DNA of 64,000 bases from Rugamonas sp. A1-17 (GCA_025548565.1 JAJLPB010000002.1:1-64000), one strand, 5' to 3'; positions 34,821 through 44,913 are shown, numbered from the stretch's first letter. The notes: generated by a model from the letters alone, not told the origin. Numbers and translations: made by a program.

Positions 34821-37169
34821 ATGACCAAGCATCACCGGCGCAAGATTCTGGCCGCCTCGATTTCCCTGATCGCGCTCGGCGCCGCCGCGTCGGCCCAAGC
34901 CGCGCCGATCGCCACGCTGGACCGCAACGGCGCCTGGGTCTCAGTCGAGGCCTACGGTCCGAATGTGGTCCGCGTCACGGTGGCCGCCGACAAGGCCGAG
35001 GCGCTGAAGGCAGGCGGCTACGGCATCCTGGCCGGCGGCGTCGACAACGCGGCCTTCCGCCACACCGGCGGCAAGGACGGCGACACCTTCAGCTCGTCCG
35101 CGCTGAGCCTGCACGTGGCGCCGGCGCCCGCGCCGCACGTGCCGTCCATGAGCGAGAAATATTTTGCCTCGACGCTGGCGCCGGTCGCGCTGCAGGTGAA
35201 GAACGCCAAGGGCGAAGTGGTGCTCGACATGACCGGCTGGGACCTGGCGCCGCAAACCGTCAACACCGAGAAGACCTACCAGGCCAGCGCCTCGTTCAAC
35301 GCGCCGGCCGACGAGCATTACTACGGCATGGGCCAGAACCAGGAATCGATGGGCCCGCTGGACCTGCGCGGCCGCGTCATCGACTGCAAGCACTGGTACG
35401 ACGCGCCGGCCGGCGAGACCGTGTGCCTGCCGTTCATGGTGTCGTCCAAAGGTTACGGCATCGTCTGGGACAACCCGTCGCCGACGCGCTTCATCGCCGG
35501 CATCAACGGCCGCACCGCGTTCCAGTCCAGCGTGGGCGAGCGCGTCAGCTTCTTCGTCATCACCGGCAACACGCCGGAGGAACTGTATTCCGGCTATGCG
35601 CGCGTGACCGGCAAGACGCCGATCCCGCCGAAGGCCGCGTTCGGCCTGATCCAGTCCAAGGCGCGTTACGAGAGCCAGCAGGAAGTGCTGCGCGTGGCCA
35701 ACACCTACCGCCAGAAGAAGTACCCGCTCGACATCATGGTGGTGGACTGGTTCTACTGGACCCGCATGGGCCAGCTGGACATCGATCCGGCGCAGTTCCC
35801 CGACCCGGACGCCATGAACAAGGAATTGCACGGCCTGGGCATGCAGTCCATCATTTCGTTCTGGCCGCGCTTCGAGAGCTCGGGCCGCTACTTCAACGAG
35901 CTCGATGCGAAGGGCTACTTCCTCAAGGACAAGGACGGCAAGACCGTCGACGGCCTGCCGTCGCGCTCGGACCGCACCGGCGCGCTGATCGACGCCACCA
36001 ACCCGGCGGCCCGCAAATGGTTCTGGGAACACGCGCGCGACAACGTGCTGTCGCACGGCTTCGATTATCCATGGCTGGACGAGACCGAACCCGACCTGGT
36101 ACCGGACGGCTACTTCTATGCGATCGGCTCCGGCGACCGCTACCACAACGTCTACCCGCTGCTGCACGTCGAAGGCTTTGCCGAGAACATGCGCGCGTGG
36201 AAGCCGAACAAGCGCGCGCTGGTCCTGTCGCGCGCCGCCTACCTGGGCTCGCAGCGCACCGGCGCGCTGTTCTGGTCGTCCGACATCAATCCCTCGTGGG
36301 AAGCGCTGTCGCGCCAGATCCCGACCGGCCTGAACATGACGGCCTCCGGCATCGCCTACTGGGGCAACGATATCGGCGGCTGGCAGTGGCTGCCGCAAAC
36401 GACCAAGGCCACCAAGGCGCCGTTGCTCGACCCGGCCGGCGGCACCGGCACGGTCGGCCAGAACCACGACTATCCTGAACTGTTCACGCGCTGGTTCCAG
36501 TACGGCACCTTCCTGCCGACCTTGCGCGTGCACGGCGACCGCAAGCACACGGAACTGTGGGAATTCGGCACCCAGGCCGAGCCGATCCTGGCGCGCTACG
36601 ACCGCCTGCGCTACCAGCTGATGCCTTACATCTACAGCCAGGCCAAGGCGACCTACGACAGCGGCGCGCCGTTCATGCGGCCGCTGTGGATGGACTTCCC
36701 GAACGATCCGCAGGTGGCCAATATCGGCACGCAGTACATGTTCGGGCCGGCGTTCCTGGTCGCGCCCGTGACCGAGCAGGGGCAGACGCAGAAGGATGTC
36801 TACCTGCCGGCCGGCAGCGACTGGTACAACTTCTGGACCAACGAGAAGCTGGCGGGCGGCCGCTGGGTCAAGGTGGCGGCGCCGATCGACCAGATCCCGG
36901 TGTTCGTGCGGGCCGGCGCCATCGTGCCGCTGGGCTCGGACATCCAGTCGACCGCCGAGCGTCAATCGGTCGCCGAGATCCGGGTTTATCCAGGCAAGGA
37001 TGGCGACTTCGCGCTGTATGACGACGACGGCGTGTCCTACGATTACGAAAAAGGCAAGGGAACGACGGTCCGGCTGCACTGGAACGACGCCACCGGCCGC
37101 CTGAACGCGAGCGGCGACGGCGAAGTGGCCCGCAAGGCGCCGAGCCTGGTCAAGGTCGCGGGAAAATAG
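34821..37169 (+). CDS. GH31 alpha-xylosidase
   Basis: A 782-residue protein with a signal peptide (to about residue 28), the N-terminal GH31 beta domain and a TIM barrel. The nucleophile is D420 in YPWLDETEPD and the acid/base D488 in WSSDINPSW; two C-terminal beta domains follow. Motifs such as MVVDWFYWTRMGQLDIDP match bacterial alpha-xylosidases of xyloglucan loci, which remove the non-reducing-end xylose from XXXG-type oligosaccharides. No PA14 insert is seen, unlike the larger Cellvibrio enzyme. AGGAG before the ATG. GH31 also holds alpha-glucosidases, but the neighbours favour xylosidase. Confidence 0.9.
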   Translation: MTKHHRRKILAASISLIALGAAASAQAAPIATLDRNGAWVSVEAYGPNVVRVTVAADKAEALKAGGYGILAGGVDNAAFRHTGGKDGDTFSSSALSLHVAPAPAPHVPSMSEKYFASTLAPVALQVKNAKGEVVLDMTGWDLAPQTVNTEKTYQASASFNAPADEHYYGMGQNQESMGPLDLRGRVIDCKHWYDAPAGETVCLPFMVSSKGYGIVWDNPSPTRFIAGINGRTAFQSSVGERVSFFVITGNTPEELYSGYARVTGKTPIPPKAAFGLIQSKARYESQQEVLRVANTYRQKKYPLDIMVVDWFYWTRMGQLDIDPAQFPDPDAMNKELHGLGMQSIISFWPRFESSGRYFNELDAKGYFLKDKDGKTVDGLPSRSDRTGALIDATNPAARKWFWEHARDNVLSHGFDYPWLDETEPDLVPDGYFYAIGSGDRYHNVYPLLHVEGFAENMRAWKPNKRALVLSRAAYLGSQRTGALFWSSDINPSWEALSRQIPTGLNMTASGIAYWGNDIGGWQWLPQTTKATKAPLLDPAGGTGTVGQNHDYPELFTRWFQYGTFLPTLRVHGDRKHTELWEFGTQAEPILARYDRLRYQLMPYIYSQAKATYDSGAPFMRPLWMDFPNDPQVANIGTQYMFGPAFLVAPVTEQGQTQKDVYLPAGSDWYNFWTNEKLAGGRWVKVAAPIDQIPVFVRAGAIVPLGSDIQSTAERQSVAEIRVYPGKDGDFALYDDDGVSYDYEKGKGTTVRLHWNDATGRLNASGDGEVARKAPSLVKVAGK

Positions 37170-37340
37170 ACGCAAAAACGAATCTGCCCCCACCCAAACA
37201 GTATAGCTGCATGCAAAAGTGGTATTGGAAATTATAGGTGGAAATCGCCTAAGATCATCCATTGGCAGATTCATCAATAAAATGGGCACGGCCGCAGCTT
37301 GGGCCGTCAATCCGGAGACAATCTTTTTCGCGAGTACCGC

Positions 37341-39014
37341 ATGAGCACTTTTTCCACCTTGGACGTGACCGTCTTTCTTGTATATTTTGTCCTGGTCGCC
37401 GGCTATGGCATCTGGGTCTACCGGCGCAAGCAGGCCGGTTCCGGCCTCGCCTCGCATGACTATTTCCTGGCCGAAGGCTCGCTGACCTGGTGGGCCATCG
37501 GCGCTTCGCTGATCGCTTCCAACATCTCGGCCGAGCAGTTCATCGGCATGAGCGGCTCCGGTTTCCGCATCGGCATGGCGATCGCGGTCTACGAGCTGAT
37601 GGCCGCCGCCACGCTGGTGATCGTGGCCGTGTTCTTCATGCCGGTCTATTTGAAGAACCGCATCTACACGATGCCGCAATTCCTTGAACAACGTTATGGC
37701 AAGGCGGTCGCCACCACCATGGCGCTGTTCTGGCTGGGCCTGTATGTGGTGGTCAACCTGACCTCGATCCTGTATCTGGGCGCGCTGGCGATCAGCAGCC
37801 TGTCGGGCATCGCCCTGCTGCCTTGCATGCTGTTCCTGGCCGTGTTCGCAGCCATCATCACGCTGGGCGGCATGAAGGTCATCGGCTACACCGACGTGGT
37901 GCAGGTCACCTGCCTGGTGGTCGGCGGCCTGGTCACGACCTGGCTGGCGCTCGACATGGTCGCCGCGCTGGGCAACAAGCACGGCGCGCTGCAAGGCTTC
38001 TCCGAGCTGTACAACCACGCCCGCGGCCACTTCGACATGGTCCTCAAACGCGACAACCCGAACTATATGGACCTGCCTGGCCTGTCGGTCCTGCTGGGCG
38101 GCATGTGGATCGTCAACCTGAACTACTGGGGCTGCAACCAGTACATCACCCAACGCGCGCTGGGCGCCGACCTGCCGACCGCCCGCAAGGGCCTGCTGTT
38201 CGCGGCCTTCCTGAAGCTGCTGATGCCGGTCATCGTGGTGCTGCCTGGTATCGCCGCCTATGCGCTGGACAAGTCCGGCGCGCTGGGCGACGCCATGAAG
38301 GTCGGCGGCGAAGTCAATCCCGACCGCGCCTACCCTATCCTGCTGGGCCTGCTGCCTTCGGGTCTGAAGGGCATCGCGTTTGCCGCGCTGACCGCCGCCG
38401 TGGTCGCCTCGCTGGCCGGCAAGGCCAATAGTATCGCCACCATCTTCACGCTGGACATCTACAAGAAGGCGTTCAACAAGGAAGCCAGCGAGCAGCGCAT
38501 GGTGTGGATCGGCCGCGTGAGCGTGGTCGTTGCAATGGCGCTGGCCGTGCTGATCGCGCCGATGCTGGGCATCGACAAGAAAGGCGGCTTCCAGTACATC
38601 CAGGAATACACCGGCTTTGTTTCGCCCGGCATCCTGGCCATGTTCCTGATGGGCTTCTTCTGGAAGAAAACCACCTCCGGCGCGGCCATGTTCGCCACCT
38701 TGGGCGGCCTGGCCGGCTCCATCGTGCTGAAGTTCCTGCCGACGATGATGGACCTGTCCTTCCTGGCGCCGATCGGCTTCTCCAAGGACAACGGCAGCGG
38801 CGTGTTCGAGATCCCCTTCCTGGACCGCATGTTCATCGTGTTCTGGGTGGTCATCGCCGGCATGGTCGTGATGAGCAAAATGGCCGACGCCAAGCGCGAC
38901 AACGTCAAGCACATGCACATCGACACCTCGCTGTTCCGCGTCGACGGCGCCTTCGCGCTGGGTTCGGCTGTGATCGGCATCGCACTGACGACGATCTACA
39001 GCCTCTGGTGGTAA
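37341..39014 (+). CDS. SGLT-type sodium/sugar symporter, copy 1
   Basis: A 557-residue inner-membrane protein with about 14 helices of the sodium:solute symporter family. ISAEQFIGMSGSGF and NLNYWGCNQYI hold the sugar-contact Gln, Asn, Tyr and Trp of vSGLT, so a monosaccharide such as galactose, glucose or xylose is the probable substrate. It follows the alpha-xylosidase gene by 171 bases and may have its own promoter. It is almost identical to the gene at 52192-53868, with long stretches of exact nucleotide identity (for example about 37770-38041) and differences mainly at the two ends. ATG at 37341 chosen by alignment with copy 2. Confidence 0.9.
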   Translation: MSTFSTLDVTVFLVYFVLVAGYGIWVYRRKQAGSGLASHDYFLAEGSLTWWAIGASLIASNISAEQFIGMSGSGFRIGMAIAVYELMAAATLVIVAVFFMPVYLKNRIYTMPQFLEQRYGKAVATTMALFWLGLYVVVNLTSILYLGALAISSLSGIALLPCMLFLAVFAAIITLGGMKVIGYTDVVQVTCLVVGGLVTTWLALDMVAALGNKHGALQGFSELYNHARGHFDMVLKRDNPNYMDLPGLSVLLGGMWIVNLNYWGCNQYITQRALGADLPTARKGLLFAAFLKLLMPVIVVLPGIAAYALDKSGALGDAMKVGGEVNPDRAYPILLGLLPSGLKGIAFAALTAAVVASLAGKANSIATIFTLDIYKKAFNKEASEQRMVWIGRVSVVVAMALAVLIAPMLGIDKKGGFQYIQEYTGFVSPGILAMFLMGFFWKKTTSGAAMFATLGGLAGSIVLKFLPTMMDLSFLAPIGFSKDNGSGVFEIPFLDRMFIVFWVVIAGMVVMSKMADAKRDNVKHMHIDTSLFRVDGAFALGSAVIGIALTTIYSLWW

Positions 39015-39110
39015 CAAGCGCGGTGACATACAAAGGGCGCATGCTCATGCCATCCAGTTAAGGGCTTTTCCTTGACACCTTGGCGGCATATTCTCCTGCC
39101 CTGCCCTTGA

Positions 39111-39138
39111 CGGCCCGGTCGAATTGACGAGCGGGCCG
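39111..39138 (+). terminator. Possible terminator of symporter copy 1
   Basis: CGGCCCG and CGGGCCG pair in 7 bases and are followed by TTCTTCATT. It lies in the 305-base gap 39015-39319, which holds no supported gene. Confidence 0.4.
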
Positions 39139-39171
39139 TTCTTCATTGAACGCAAGGTTAACGCTGTACCA

Positions 39172-39209
39172 CAAAATAAAAATGCCGCTCAGTCTAAACT
39201 GAACGGCAT
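39172..39209 (-). terminator. Intrinsic terminator of the GH74/PEP-CTERM transcript
   Basis: On the minus strand ATGCCG-TT-CAGT pairs with ACTG-AG-CGGCAT and is followed directly by TTTTTATTTT, a classical hairpin plus U-run. It lies 110 bases after the PEP-CTERM stop at 39320. Confidence 0.75.
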
Positions 39210-39319
39210 CAGGACGCTGCTGGAAAAGGCTGACGAGCTCGACCGTGCTATCGGCAAGCTGAACGTCATGCGCGCCGGGTGGGGGAAGCGCGCCGCGCAT
39301 CCCCCGCCCGGCTGGCGCG

Positions 39320-39901
39320 TCAGCGGGCGCGACGGCGGCGCGCGATGCCGATCGCCGCCAGGCCCAGCGCCATCATCGACAGGCTGGTGGGCTCCGGCAC
39401 CGCGGCGGCCAGCGTGAAGTCATCCATCACGAAAAAGCCCTTGTCGCGCGTGATGTTCAGGCGCGAGACACCGGCGAAATTGGCCGCCACCCAGCTGTAG
39501 GTGCCGTTGATGGCGATCTGGCCGGTAGTGCCGATGACGTGATTGGCGGCGTCATACGCGGTGATGTCGATCCAGGTCGCCTTGGTGCCGTTGATGCCCG
39601 GCACGGCGAACCAGGCGCCCGAGAAGTCGAACGCCTTGGCGCTGCTGACCCCCAGGTTGTTGACGCCGAAGCCGTTGTTCAGGAATTCCTTGCCCGAGTG
39701 CGCGCCATTGCCGTAGCCGCCGACGCTGGTGTCGCCCAGGAACCAGTTGCTGCCCCAGACGAGGTCGGCGTAAGGATTGTATTTGCCGATGCTCGACAGC
39801 TTGCCGCCGGCGTCGAGGTTGTCGAAAGTGACCACGGCGGCGTGGCTTTGCGCGGCCAGCAGCAGTCCGCCGGCGAGTAATGCGATCAATGTCTTTTTCA
39901 T
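39320..39901 (-). CDS. PEP-CTERM protein co-transcribed with the xyloglucanase
   Basis: A 193-residue protein with a signal peptide (MKKTLIALLAGGLLLAAQSHA), a beta-rich body rich in Gly, Asn and aromatic residues, and a C-terminal VPEPTSLSMMALGLAAIGIARRRR tail (PEP-CTERM, hydrophobic helix, basic end). It starts 12 bases after the GH74 stop with AAGGAAG upstream, so it is translated from the same mRNA. Inference: a surface-sorted accessory protein, perhaps carbohydrate-binding, induced with xyloglucanase. The body matches no family I know. Confidence 0.82.
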   Translation of the reverse strand: MKKTLIALLAGGLLLAAQSHAAVVTFDNLDAGGKLSSIGKYNPYADLVWGSNWFLGDTSVGGYGNGAHSGKEFLNNGFGVNNLGVSSAKAFDFSGAWFAVPGINGTKATWIDITAYDAANHVIGTTGQIAINGTYSWVAANFAGVSRLNITRDKGFFVMDDFTLAAAVPEPTSLSMMALGLAAIGIARRRRAR

Positions 39902-39913
39902 GTTTCTTCCTTA

Positions 39914-42394
39914 TTAATTGCAAACGTCGCCGGTGACGGTCGGGATGGCTGCGCCGGCCACGACGAAGCCGAAGCTGGCGGTGGCGCCGGGGGCGATGTA
40001 GGCGTTCCAGCCCACGTCCGAGGCCGAGTAGCTCGGGCTGTTGCCGGTCAGGTTGGCGTTCCACAGGCTCTGCACCACCGAGTTGTCGCTGTAGGTCCAG
40101 TTCACCGTCCAGCCGTTGATGGGCTGGGTGCCGTTGTTCTTGATCGAGATGTTGGCGATATAGCCGCCCTGCCACGAGGCACCGACGTCGTAGCGGCATT
40201 CATTGGGCGGGCCGGCGTGCACCGGCGGCGCCGCCGTCACCGGCGTGGCCACCACCTCGCCCAGCGCCGTCGACTGGCCATAGGCGACGCCGCGGCCGTT
40301 GGTGCTGAAGTAGACCTTGCCGTAGATGTTCATGTCGCCGGTCACGATGCGGGAGGCGGAACTGCCACCGTATTGGTGCGCGTCGTCGTTCAGGCGCACC
40401 CAGGTCGCGCCGGCGTCGGTCGAGCGCATCATGCCGTTCACGCTGCCCACTGTGCCGAACATGTAGACGGTCGGGTAGTTGCTGTCCGGGGCCGCCTTGC
40501 CGAAACCGACCGCGCTGCACTCGTTGACGGTGCCGATCTTGGTGAAGGTCGCGCCGCCATCGGTCGAGCGGGTCAGGCCGCGGCTGTTCAGGCAAACCCA
40601 GATGTCGCCCTCATGCCCCGGGGCGACGCGGATCACGTCCGAGCCGCTGGCCGGCAGCGTGCCCTTGAGCGCGAAGGAGACGCCGCCGTCCGTGCTGGCC
40701 ATCAGCTTGCCGCCGGTGTCATAGGCGTAGAACTTGTTGACGTTGACCGGGTCCGCCACCACGCGGGCGTTGTTGATGGCCAAGTCAGTGACCGGCGTCC
40801 AGCTGGCGCCATTGTTGGTCGAACGGTAGGTGGTGGTGGAGTTCTCCGGGCTGTGCAGGAGCACCAGGCCGTTGGCCGACAGCGCGACGGTGCCGCGCGA
40901 ATTGTTGAGCGAGGGCGCCTTGCTCCAGGTGGCGCCGCCGTCGCCGCTGGTATACAGCGCGTTGCCGATGCGCGCCATGTAGCGGCTGTCCTGCGCGGCG
41001 ATGGCCAGGCCGGTGGTCGAGCCCATGGACGGCGAGTGCCGCACGCCGTATTGCGACGGGTCGGCTTGGATGAAGCCGTCATAGTCGCCGATCACCGTCA
41101 CCAGCGGGCCGTTGGGCACGCTCTGGATATCGTAGGCGCCGGTCTCCTCCACCCCCTTGACCGCGAAGCCCCAAGTGCCGGTTTGGGCGTCGATGTTGGT
41201 GGTGCGGAAGATGCCATTGCCCGAGCTCACCCACACGGTCTTGGTGTCGAACGGATCGAACTCCAGCGAGCCGGCCCAGTGGATCGAGGTGTCCGCGGCG
41301 TAGGGCACGCCCATCGGGTCGATCTGGAAGCCGCGCTGCACCACGTTGGTCCAGTGGCGGCCGGCGTCGGTGGTGGTGAAGATCTGGTCGCCGTAGCTCT
41401 TGCCCTGGCTCCAATAGGTGTTGGTGGTCGACAGCGCCAGGTGCTTGGGATTGGCAGGATCGATCGTGATGCCGGCGTACGGGTGGTCATATTCGGACGG
41501 GGTGATGTTGGTCCAGTTGCCGCCCGCCGCGTCGTATTCCCAGACTTGGCCGGTACTCATCGGTTCACCGTCGGCCCCATGCGGACCGCCGCCGTTGGCG
41601 TAGGTGATGTACAACATGCCGTCCGGCGACAGCACGGCGCGCTGCGGCATCAGGCCGGCGGGACCACCCTCGACCGGCACGAAGGTCTGGCCGGCGTCAT
41701 AGCTGAAATACAGGTTGGGGCCGACCGAGTCGAAGCGCGACACACCGACGAACATCCGCTGCGCCATGCCCTGGTCCACGCTGGTGGGGTCGAGCAGCAC
41801 GAAGCTGATGCCATTCTGGTTGGGGGTGGTGGTGACGTCCAGGCCGTCGAGCCGGCTCCAACTGGCGCCGGCGTCGGTGCTGCGGAACAGGCCGTTGTCG
41901 CGGCTGCCGGCGTACAGCACATCGCCATTGCCCGGATCAACCTGCAGCTTCTCGCCGTTGCCGCGGCCCATGCCGTTGCCATGGATGTGGAACTGGCTGG
42001 TGACCTCGGTCCGGGCGAAGGTCTTGCCGTAGTCGTTGGAGCGCAATATCACGGACTTGCCGCCGCTCAGGTAACTGGTGCCCGCCATGATGTAGACCTT
42101 GGCGGCGTTGTGCGGATCGACCGCCAGCGATTCGGCGCCCATCAGGCCGGTGTCGGCGGTGCCGACCCAGTCGTTCAGCGCGATCCAGCGCGTATGGGCC
42201 GCGTCCCAGCGGTAGGCGCCGCCGACGTCGGTGCGCGCGTAGAGGATGCCACGCTCGGTCTTGCTGGGCACCAGACCGGAGACATAGCCGCCGCCCCCCA
42301 TGGCCACCGTGTCCCAGTGATAATTTTCCGCCATGGCGGCAGACTGCATCCCGAACGCTGACACCAGCAGTGCCAACAATGGTTTCATTCTCAT
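39914..42394 (-). CDS. GH74 endo-xyloglucanase with C-terminal CBM2
   Basis: An 826-residue protein: signal peptide (to about residue 22), tandem seven-bladed propellers of GH74 with GGGGYVSGLVPSK, RTDVGGAYRWD (candidate catalytic Asp D56), the hallmark RGNGEKLQVDP and a second catalytic-type Asp in IGDYDGF, then a Pro-rich linker and a CBM2 module (about 730-826; NNGTQPINGWTVNWTY, VVQSLWNANLTG) bounded by two Cys. It cuts the xyloglucan backbone outside the cell; the CBM2 anchors it to cellulose. ATG at 42394 has AGG upstream; M3 is an alternative. Element G lies 77 bases upstream and a PEP-CTERM gene follows in the same operon. Confidence 0.94.
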   Translation of the reverse strand: MRMKPLLALLVSAFGMQSAAMAENYHWDTVAMGGGGYVSGLVPSKTERGILYARTDVGGAYRWDAAHTRWIALNDWVGTADTGLMGAESLAVDPHNAAKVYIMAGTSYLSGGKSVILRSNDYGKTFARTEVTSQFHIHGNGMGRGNGEKLQVDPGNGDVLYAGSRDNGLFRSTDAGASWSRLDGLDVTTTPNQNGISFVLLDPTSVDQGMAQRMFVGVSRFDSVGPNLYFSYDAGQTFVPVEGGPAGLMPQRAVLSPDGMLYITYANGGGPHGADGEPMSTGQVWEYDAAGGNWTNITPSEYDHPYAGITIDPANPKHLALSTTNTYWSQGKSYGDQIFTTTDAGRHWTNVVQRGFQIDPMGVPYAADTSIHWAGSLEFDPFDTKTVWVSSGNGIFRTTNIDAQTGTWGFAVKGVEETGAYDIQSVPNGPLVTVIGDYDGFIQADPSQYGVRHSPSMGSTTGLAIAAQDSRYMARIGNALYTSGDGGATWSKAPSLNNSRGTVALSANGLVLLHSPENSTTTYRSTNNGASWTPVTDLAINNARVVADPVNVNKFYAYDTGGKLMASTDGGVSFALKGTLPASGSDVIRVAPGHEGDIWVCLNSRGLTRSTDGGATFTKIGTVNECSAVGFGKAAPDSNYPTVYMFGTVGSVNGMMRSTDAGATWVRLNDDAHQYGGSSASRIVTGDMNIYGKVYFSTNGRGVAYGQSTALGEVVATPVTAAPPVHAGPPNECRYDVGASWQGGYIANISIKNNGTQPINGWTVNWTYSDNSVVQSLWNANLTGNSPSYSASDVGWNAYIAPGATASFGFVVAGAAIPTVTGDVCN

Positions 42395-42470
42395 AATTGC
42401 CTGTCCCTTTATTTTTTTATGTGCACGCACCATGCGCGCAGGGACATTGTGCAAATTAGCCGGAGTGACT

Positions 42471-42491
42471 GCAATTATGATATCTGCCGTG
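42471..42491 (+). promoter_or_regulatory. Xyloglucan-regulon element G (GH74)
   Basis: GCAATTATGATATCTGCCGT, the most diverged copy but with the first ten bases intact, 77 bases before the GH74 start and in the common orientation. The same gap (42395-42586) also holds repeated ACATGGCCGGCC, a GC-rich hairpin after the GH3 stop. Confidence 0.55.
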
Positions 42492-42586
42492 CCGGCACAT
42501 GATATTGTCGTAAACATGGCCGGCCACATGGCCGGCCGGTCTCGCGCGGCGCGCTGGCGCCGGCGAGATGGCCACAAGCCCGGCGA

Positions 42587-44854
42587 TTAGCGGGAGGACT
42601 TGCGCAGCGGCTTGCCGTTCACGTCGTAGACGGCGGCATCGAGGTGAACCACGGTGCTGACGGCCTTGCTGTCCGCGGCGCTGGCCGCCAGGGTCAGCTT
42701 GTAATCCCCCTTGGCGACTTTCCAGGTCTTCGACGCCGAGTCATACATCGCCAGCAAGCGAGGATCGACGGTCACGGAAGCCTGCACGCCGGCACCCGGC
42801 TGTACCTCGACCTTCTGGAAGCCGGCCAGGCGCTTCGGCGCTTCCCAACGGGCGGTCAGCGGCGACACGTAGACCTGGGCCACCTGCTTGCCGGTCACCT
42901 TGCCGGTATTCTTCACTGTGAACGAAGCACGCACCGCGCCGTCCTTGACGCTGGCGGCCAGGTCCGAGAAGGCGAACTCGGTGTAGGACAAGCCATGACC
43001 GAACGGGAACAGCGGCGTCAGGCCTTTCAGGTCGAACCACTTGTAGCCGACCGCGGCGCCTTCGCTGTAGTTGACGTCGAAGCGGCGGTCCGCCACTTCA
43101 GGGAAGCCGTCCACCGCCGGACGCGGCAATTGCGATTCCGACGCCGGGAAGGTCGCCGGCAAACGGCCCGACGGATTGACTTCGCCGAACAGCACGCCGG
43201 CAATCGCCTCGCCGCCGTCGCTGCCCGGATACCAGGCCTCCAGCACCGCCGACACTTTCGGCAGCCATGGCATCGTCACCGGACCGCCGGTCTCCAGCAC
43301 CACCACGGTGTTGGCGTTGGCCTCGGCCACCGTGGCGATCAGCTCGTCCTGCTTGTCGGTCAGCGACAGGTTCGGCATGTCGAAGCCCTCGCCCGTCCAC
43401 TGGGTCGCGAACACCAGCACCACATCGCTCTCGCGCGCCAGCCTGGCGGCGGCTGCGCGGTCGCTGCCGTCGGCGTAAGCCACCGTGGCCGATGGCAGGC
43501 GGGCCTTGATGGCCTTCAACGGCGACGACGGATACACCATCACCGGGCCCGGCCAGGTCTTGGGCAGCAATTCGGGCGCAGCGTTGCCGCCGGCCGGATA
43601 CACCAGCGACGAACCGCCGCCGGCCAGCACGCCACGGTCGGCATAACCGCCGATCACGGCGATCTTCTTGGCCGAGCGGCTCAGCGGCAAGGCGCCGGTG
43701 CTGTTTTTCAGCAGCACCATGCCCTCCTGGGCATCCTTGCGCGACACGGCCGCGTGCGCTTTGAAGTCTATCGTTTCGGGCTTCGACGCCACCGGATGAT
43801 CCACCACGCCATGCTCGAACATCGCGTGCAGGATGCGGCGCACCATGTCGTCCAGGCGGGCCTGCGGCACCCAGCCATTCAACACGGCCTCCTTCAACGG
43901 CGGGCCGAAATAGTCGGCCAGGTCGAACGGCATGCCGGATTGCTGGTCCAGCCCGGCGTTGGCGGCCGGCACCGTGCTGTGCGTCGCGCCCCAGTCCGAC
44001 ATCACCCAACCCTTGAAGCCCCAGTCCTTCTTCAGCACCTCGTTGAGCAGATAGCTGTTTTCGCACGCATACACGCCGTTGACGCGGTTATACGAGCACA
44101 TCACCGAGCCCGGATTGCCCTCTTCGTTGGCGATCTGCAGGGCCAGCAGGTCCGACATGCGGGCCGAGCGGTCGTCGATCTTGACGTTGAGCGTGGTGCG
44201 GTTGGTTTCCTGGTCGTTCAGCGCGAAGTGCTTGAGCGTGGACACGATGCGATTCGACTGGATGCCCTTGATCTGCGCGCCGACGATCTTGCCGGCCAAC
44301 AGAGGGTCCTCGCCGGCATATTCGAAATTGCGGCCATTGCGCGGCTCGCGCATCAGGTTGACGCCGCCGGCCAGCAGCACGTTGAAGCCGTAGCTGCGCG
44401 CTTCCGAGCCGATCATGGCGCCGCCCGCGTAGGCGGTCTGCAGGTCCCAGGTGGCGGCCGTGTTCAGGCCGGACGGCAGCGCCGTGCCGGGGCGCGCATC
44501 CGGGCCGCCCTGGCTGGCCACGCCCACGCCCGCGTCGGTTTCCCACAGGTTGGGAATGCCCAGGCGCGGCACGCCGTAGATGAAGCCTGCCGACTGCTTG
44601 TACGACGGCGCCGGGCGCGTGGTCTTTTTCGATTCCATGTCGGCGCCCAGGTAGCCGTAGACCAGCTTGAGCTTCTCGTCCATGGTCATGGCCGCCACCG
44701 CCAGGCGGGCGCGTTCGTCCGCGCCCAGCTGGGCGTTCATCCATGGCGTGGCTGCGGGTGCGGCTACTTCGGCCGCGCCGGTCTGCGCGCCGGCGCTACC
44801 GCAGCACAGTGCCACGGCGGCCGACAGCAGGCTGATTTTTGTCTTCAATTTCAT
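42587..44854 (-). CDS. GH3 beta-glucosidase
   Basis: A 755-residue protein with a signal peptide (to about residue 23), a GH3 barrel with KHFALNDQE and nucleophile D287 (GWVMSDWGATHS), the alpha/beta sandwich domain (LPLSRSAKKIAVIGG, FATQWTGEGFD) and a fibronectin-III-like C-terminal domain (FPFGHGLSYTEF). It removes terminal beta-1,4-glucose, the step after alpha-xylosidase in xyloglucan oligosaccharide breakdown; beta-xylosidase activity is also found in the family. Single gene with element B 60 bases upstream. Probably periplasmic. Confidence 0.92.
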   Translation of the reverse strand: MKLKTKISLLSAAVALCCGSAGAQTGAAEVAAPAATPWMNAQLGADERARLAVAAMTMDEKLKLVYGYLGADMESKKTTRPAPSYKQSAGFIYGVPRLGIPNLWETDAGVGVASQGGPDARPGTALPSGLNTAATWDLQTAYAGGAMIGSEARSYGFNVLLAGGVNLMREPRNGRNFEYAGEDPLLAGKIVGAQIKGIQSNRIVSTLKHFALNDQETNRTTLNVKIDDRSARMSDLLALQIANEEGNPGSVMCSYNRVNGVYACENSYLLNEVLKKDWGFKGWVMSDWGATHSTVPAANAGLDQQSGMPFDLADYFGPPLKEAVLNGWVPQARLDDMVRRILHAMFEHGVVDHPVASKPETIDFKAHAAVSRKDAQEGMVLLKNSTGALPLSRSAKKIAVIGGYADRGVLAGGGSSLVYPAGGNAAPELLPKTWPGPVMVYPSSPLKAIKARLPSATVAYADGSDRAAAARLARESDVVLVFATQWTGEGFDMPNLSLTDKQDELIATVAEANANTVVVLETGGPVTMPWLPKVSAVLEAWYPGSDGGEAIAGVLFGEVNPSGRLPATFPASESQLPRPAVDGFPEVADRRFDVNYSEGAAVGYKWFDLKGLTPLFPFGHGLSYTEFAFSDLAASVKDGAVRASFTVKNTGKVTGKQVAQVYVSPLTARWEAPKRLAGFQKVEVQPGAGVQASVTVDPRLLAMYDSASKTWKVAKGDYKLTLAASAADSKAVSTVVHLDAAVYDVNGKPLRKSSR

Positions 44855-44913
44855 GGGTCTCCATCACTTTCTTAAGGGTTCGCGGGCGATTGTGCCTGTG
44901 GGGCACCGACCGG

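Noticed and set aside
34941..39029. A 1362-codon minus-strand open frame across GH31 and the symporter
   Set aside because: Antisense shadow of two well-supported plus-strand genes; composition is His/Gln/Arg/Ala-rich low complexity.
39058..39300. Possible 80-codon minus-strand gene after symporter copy 1
   Set aside because: It spans the intrinsic terminator at 39172-39209 and has no ribosome site or recognisable sequence.
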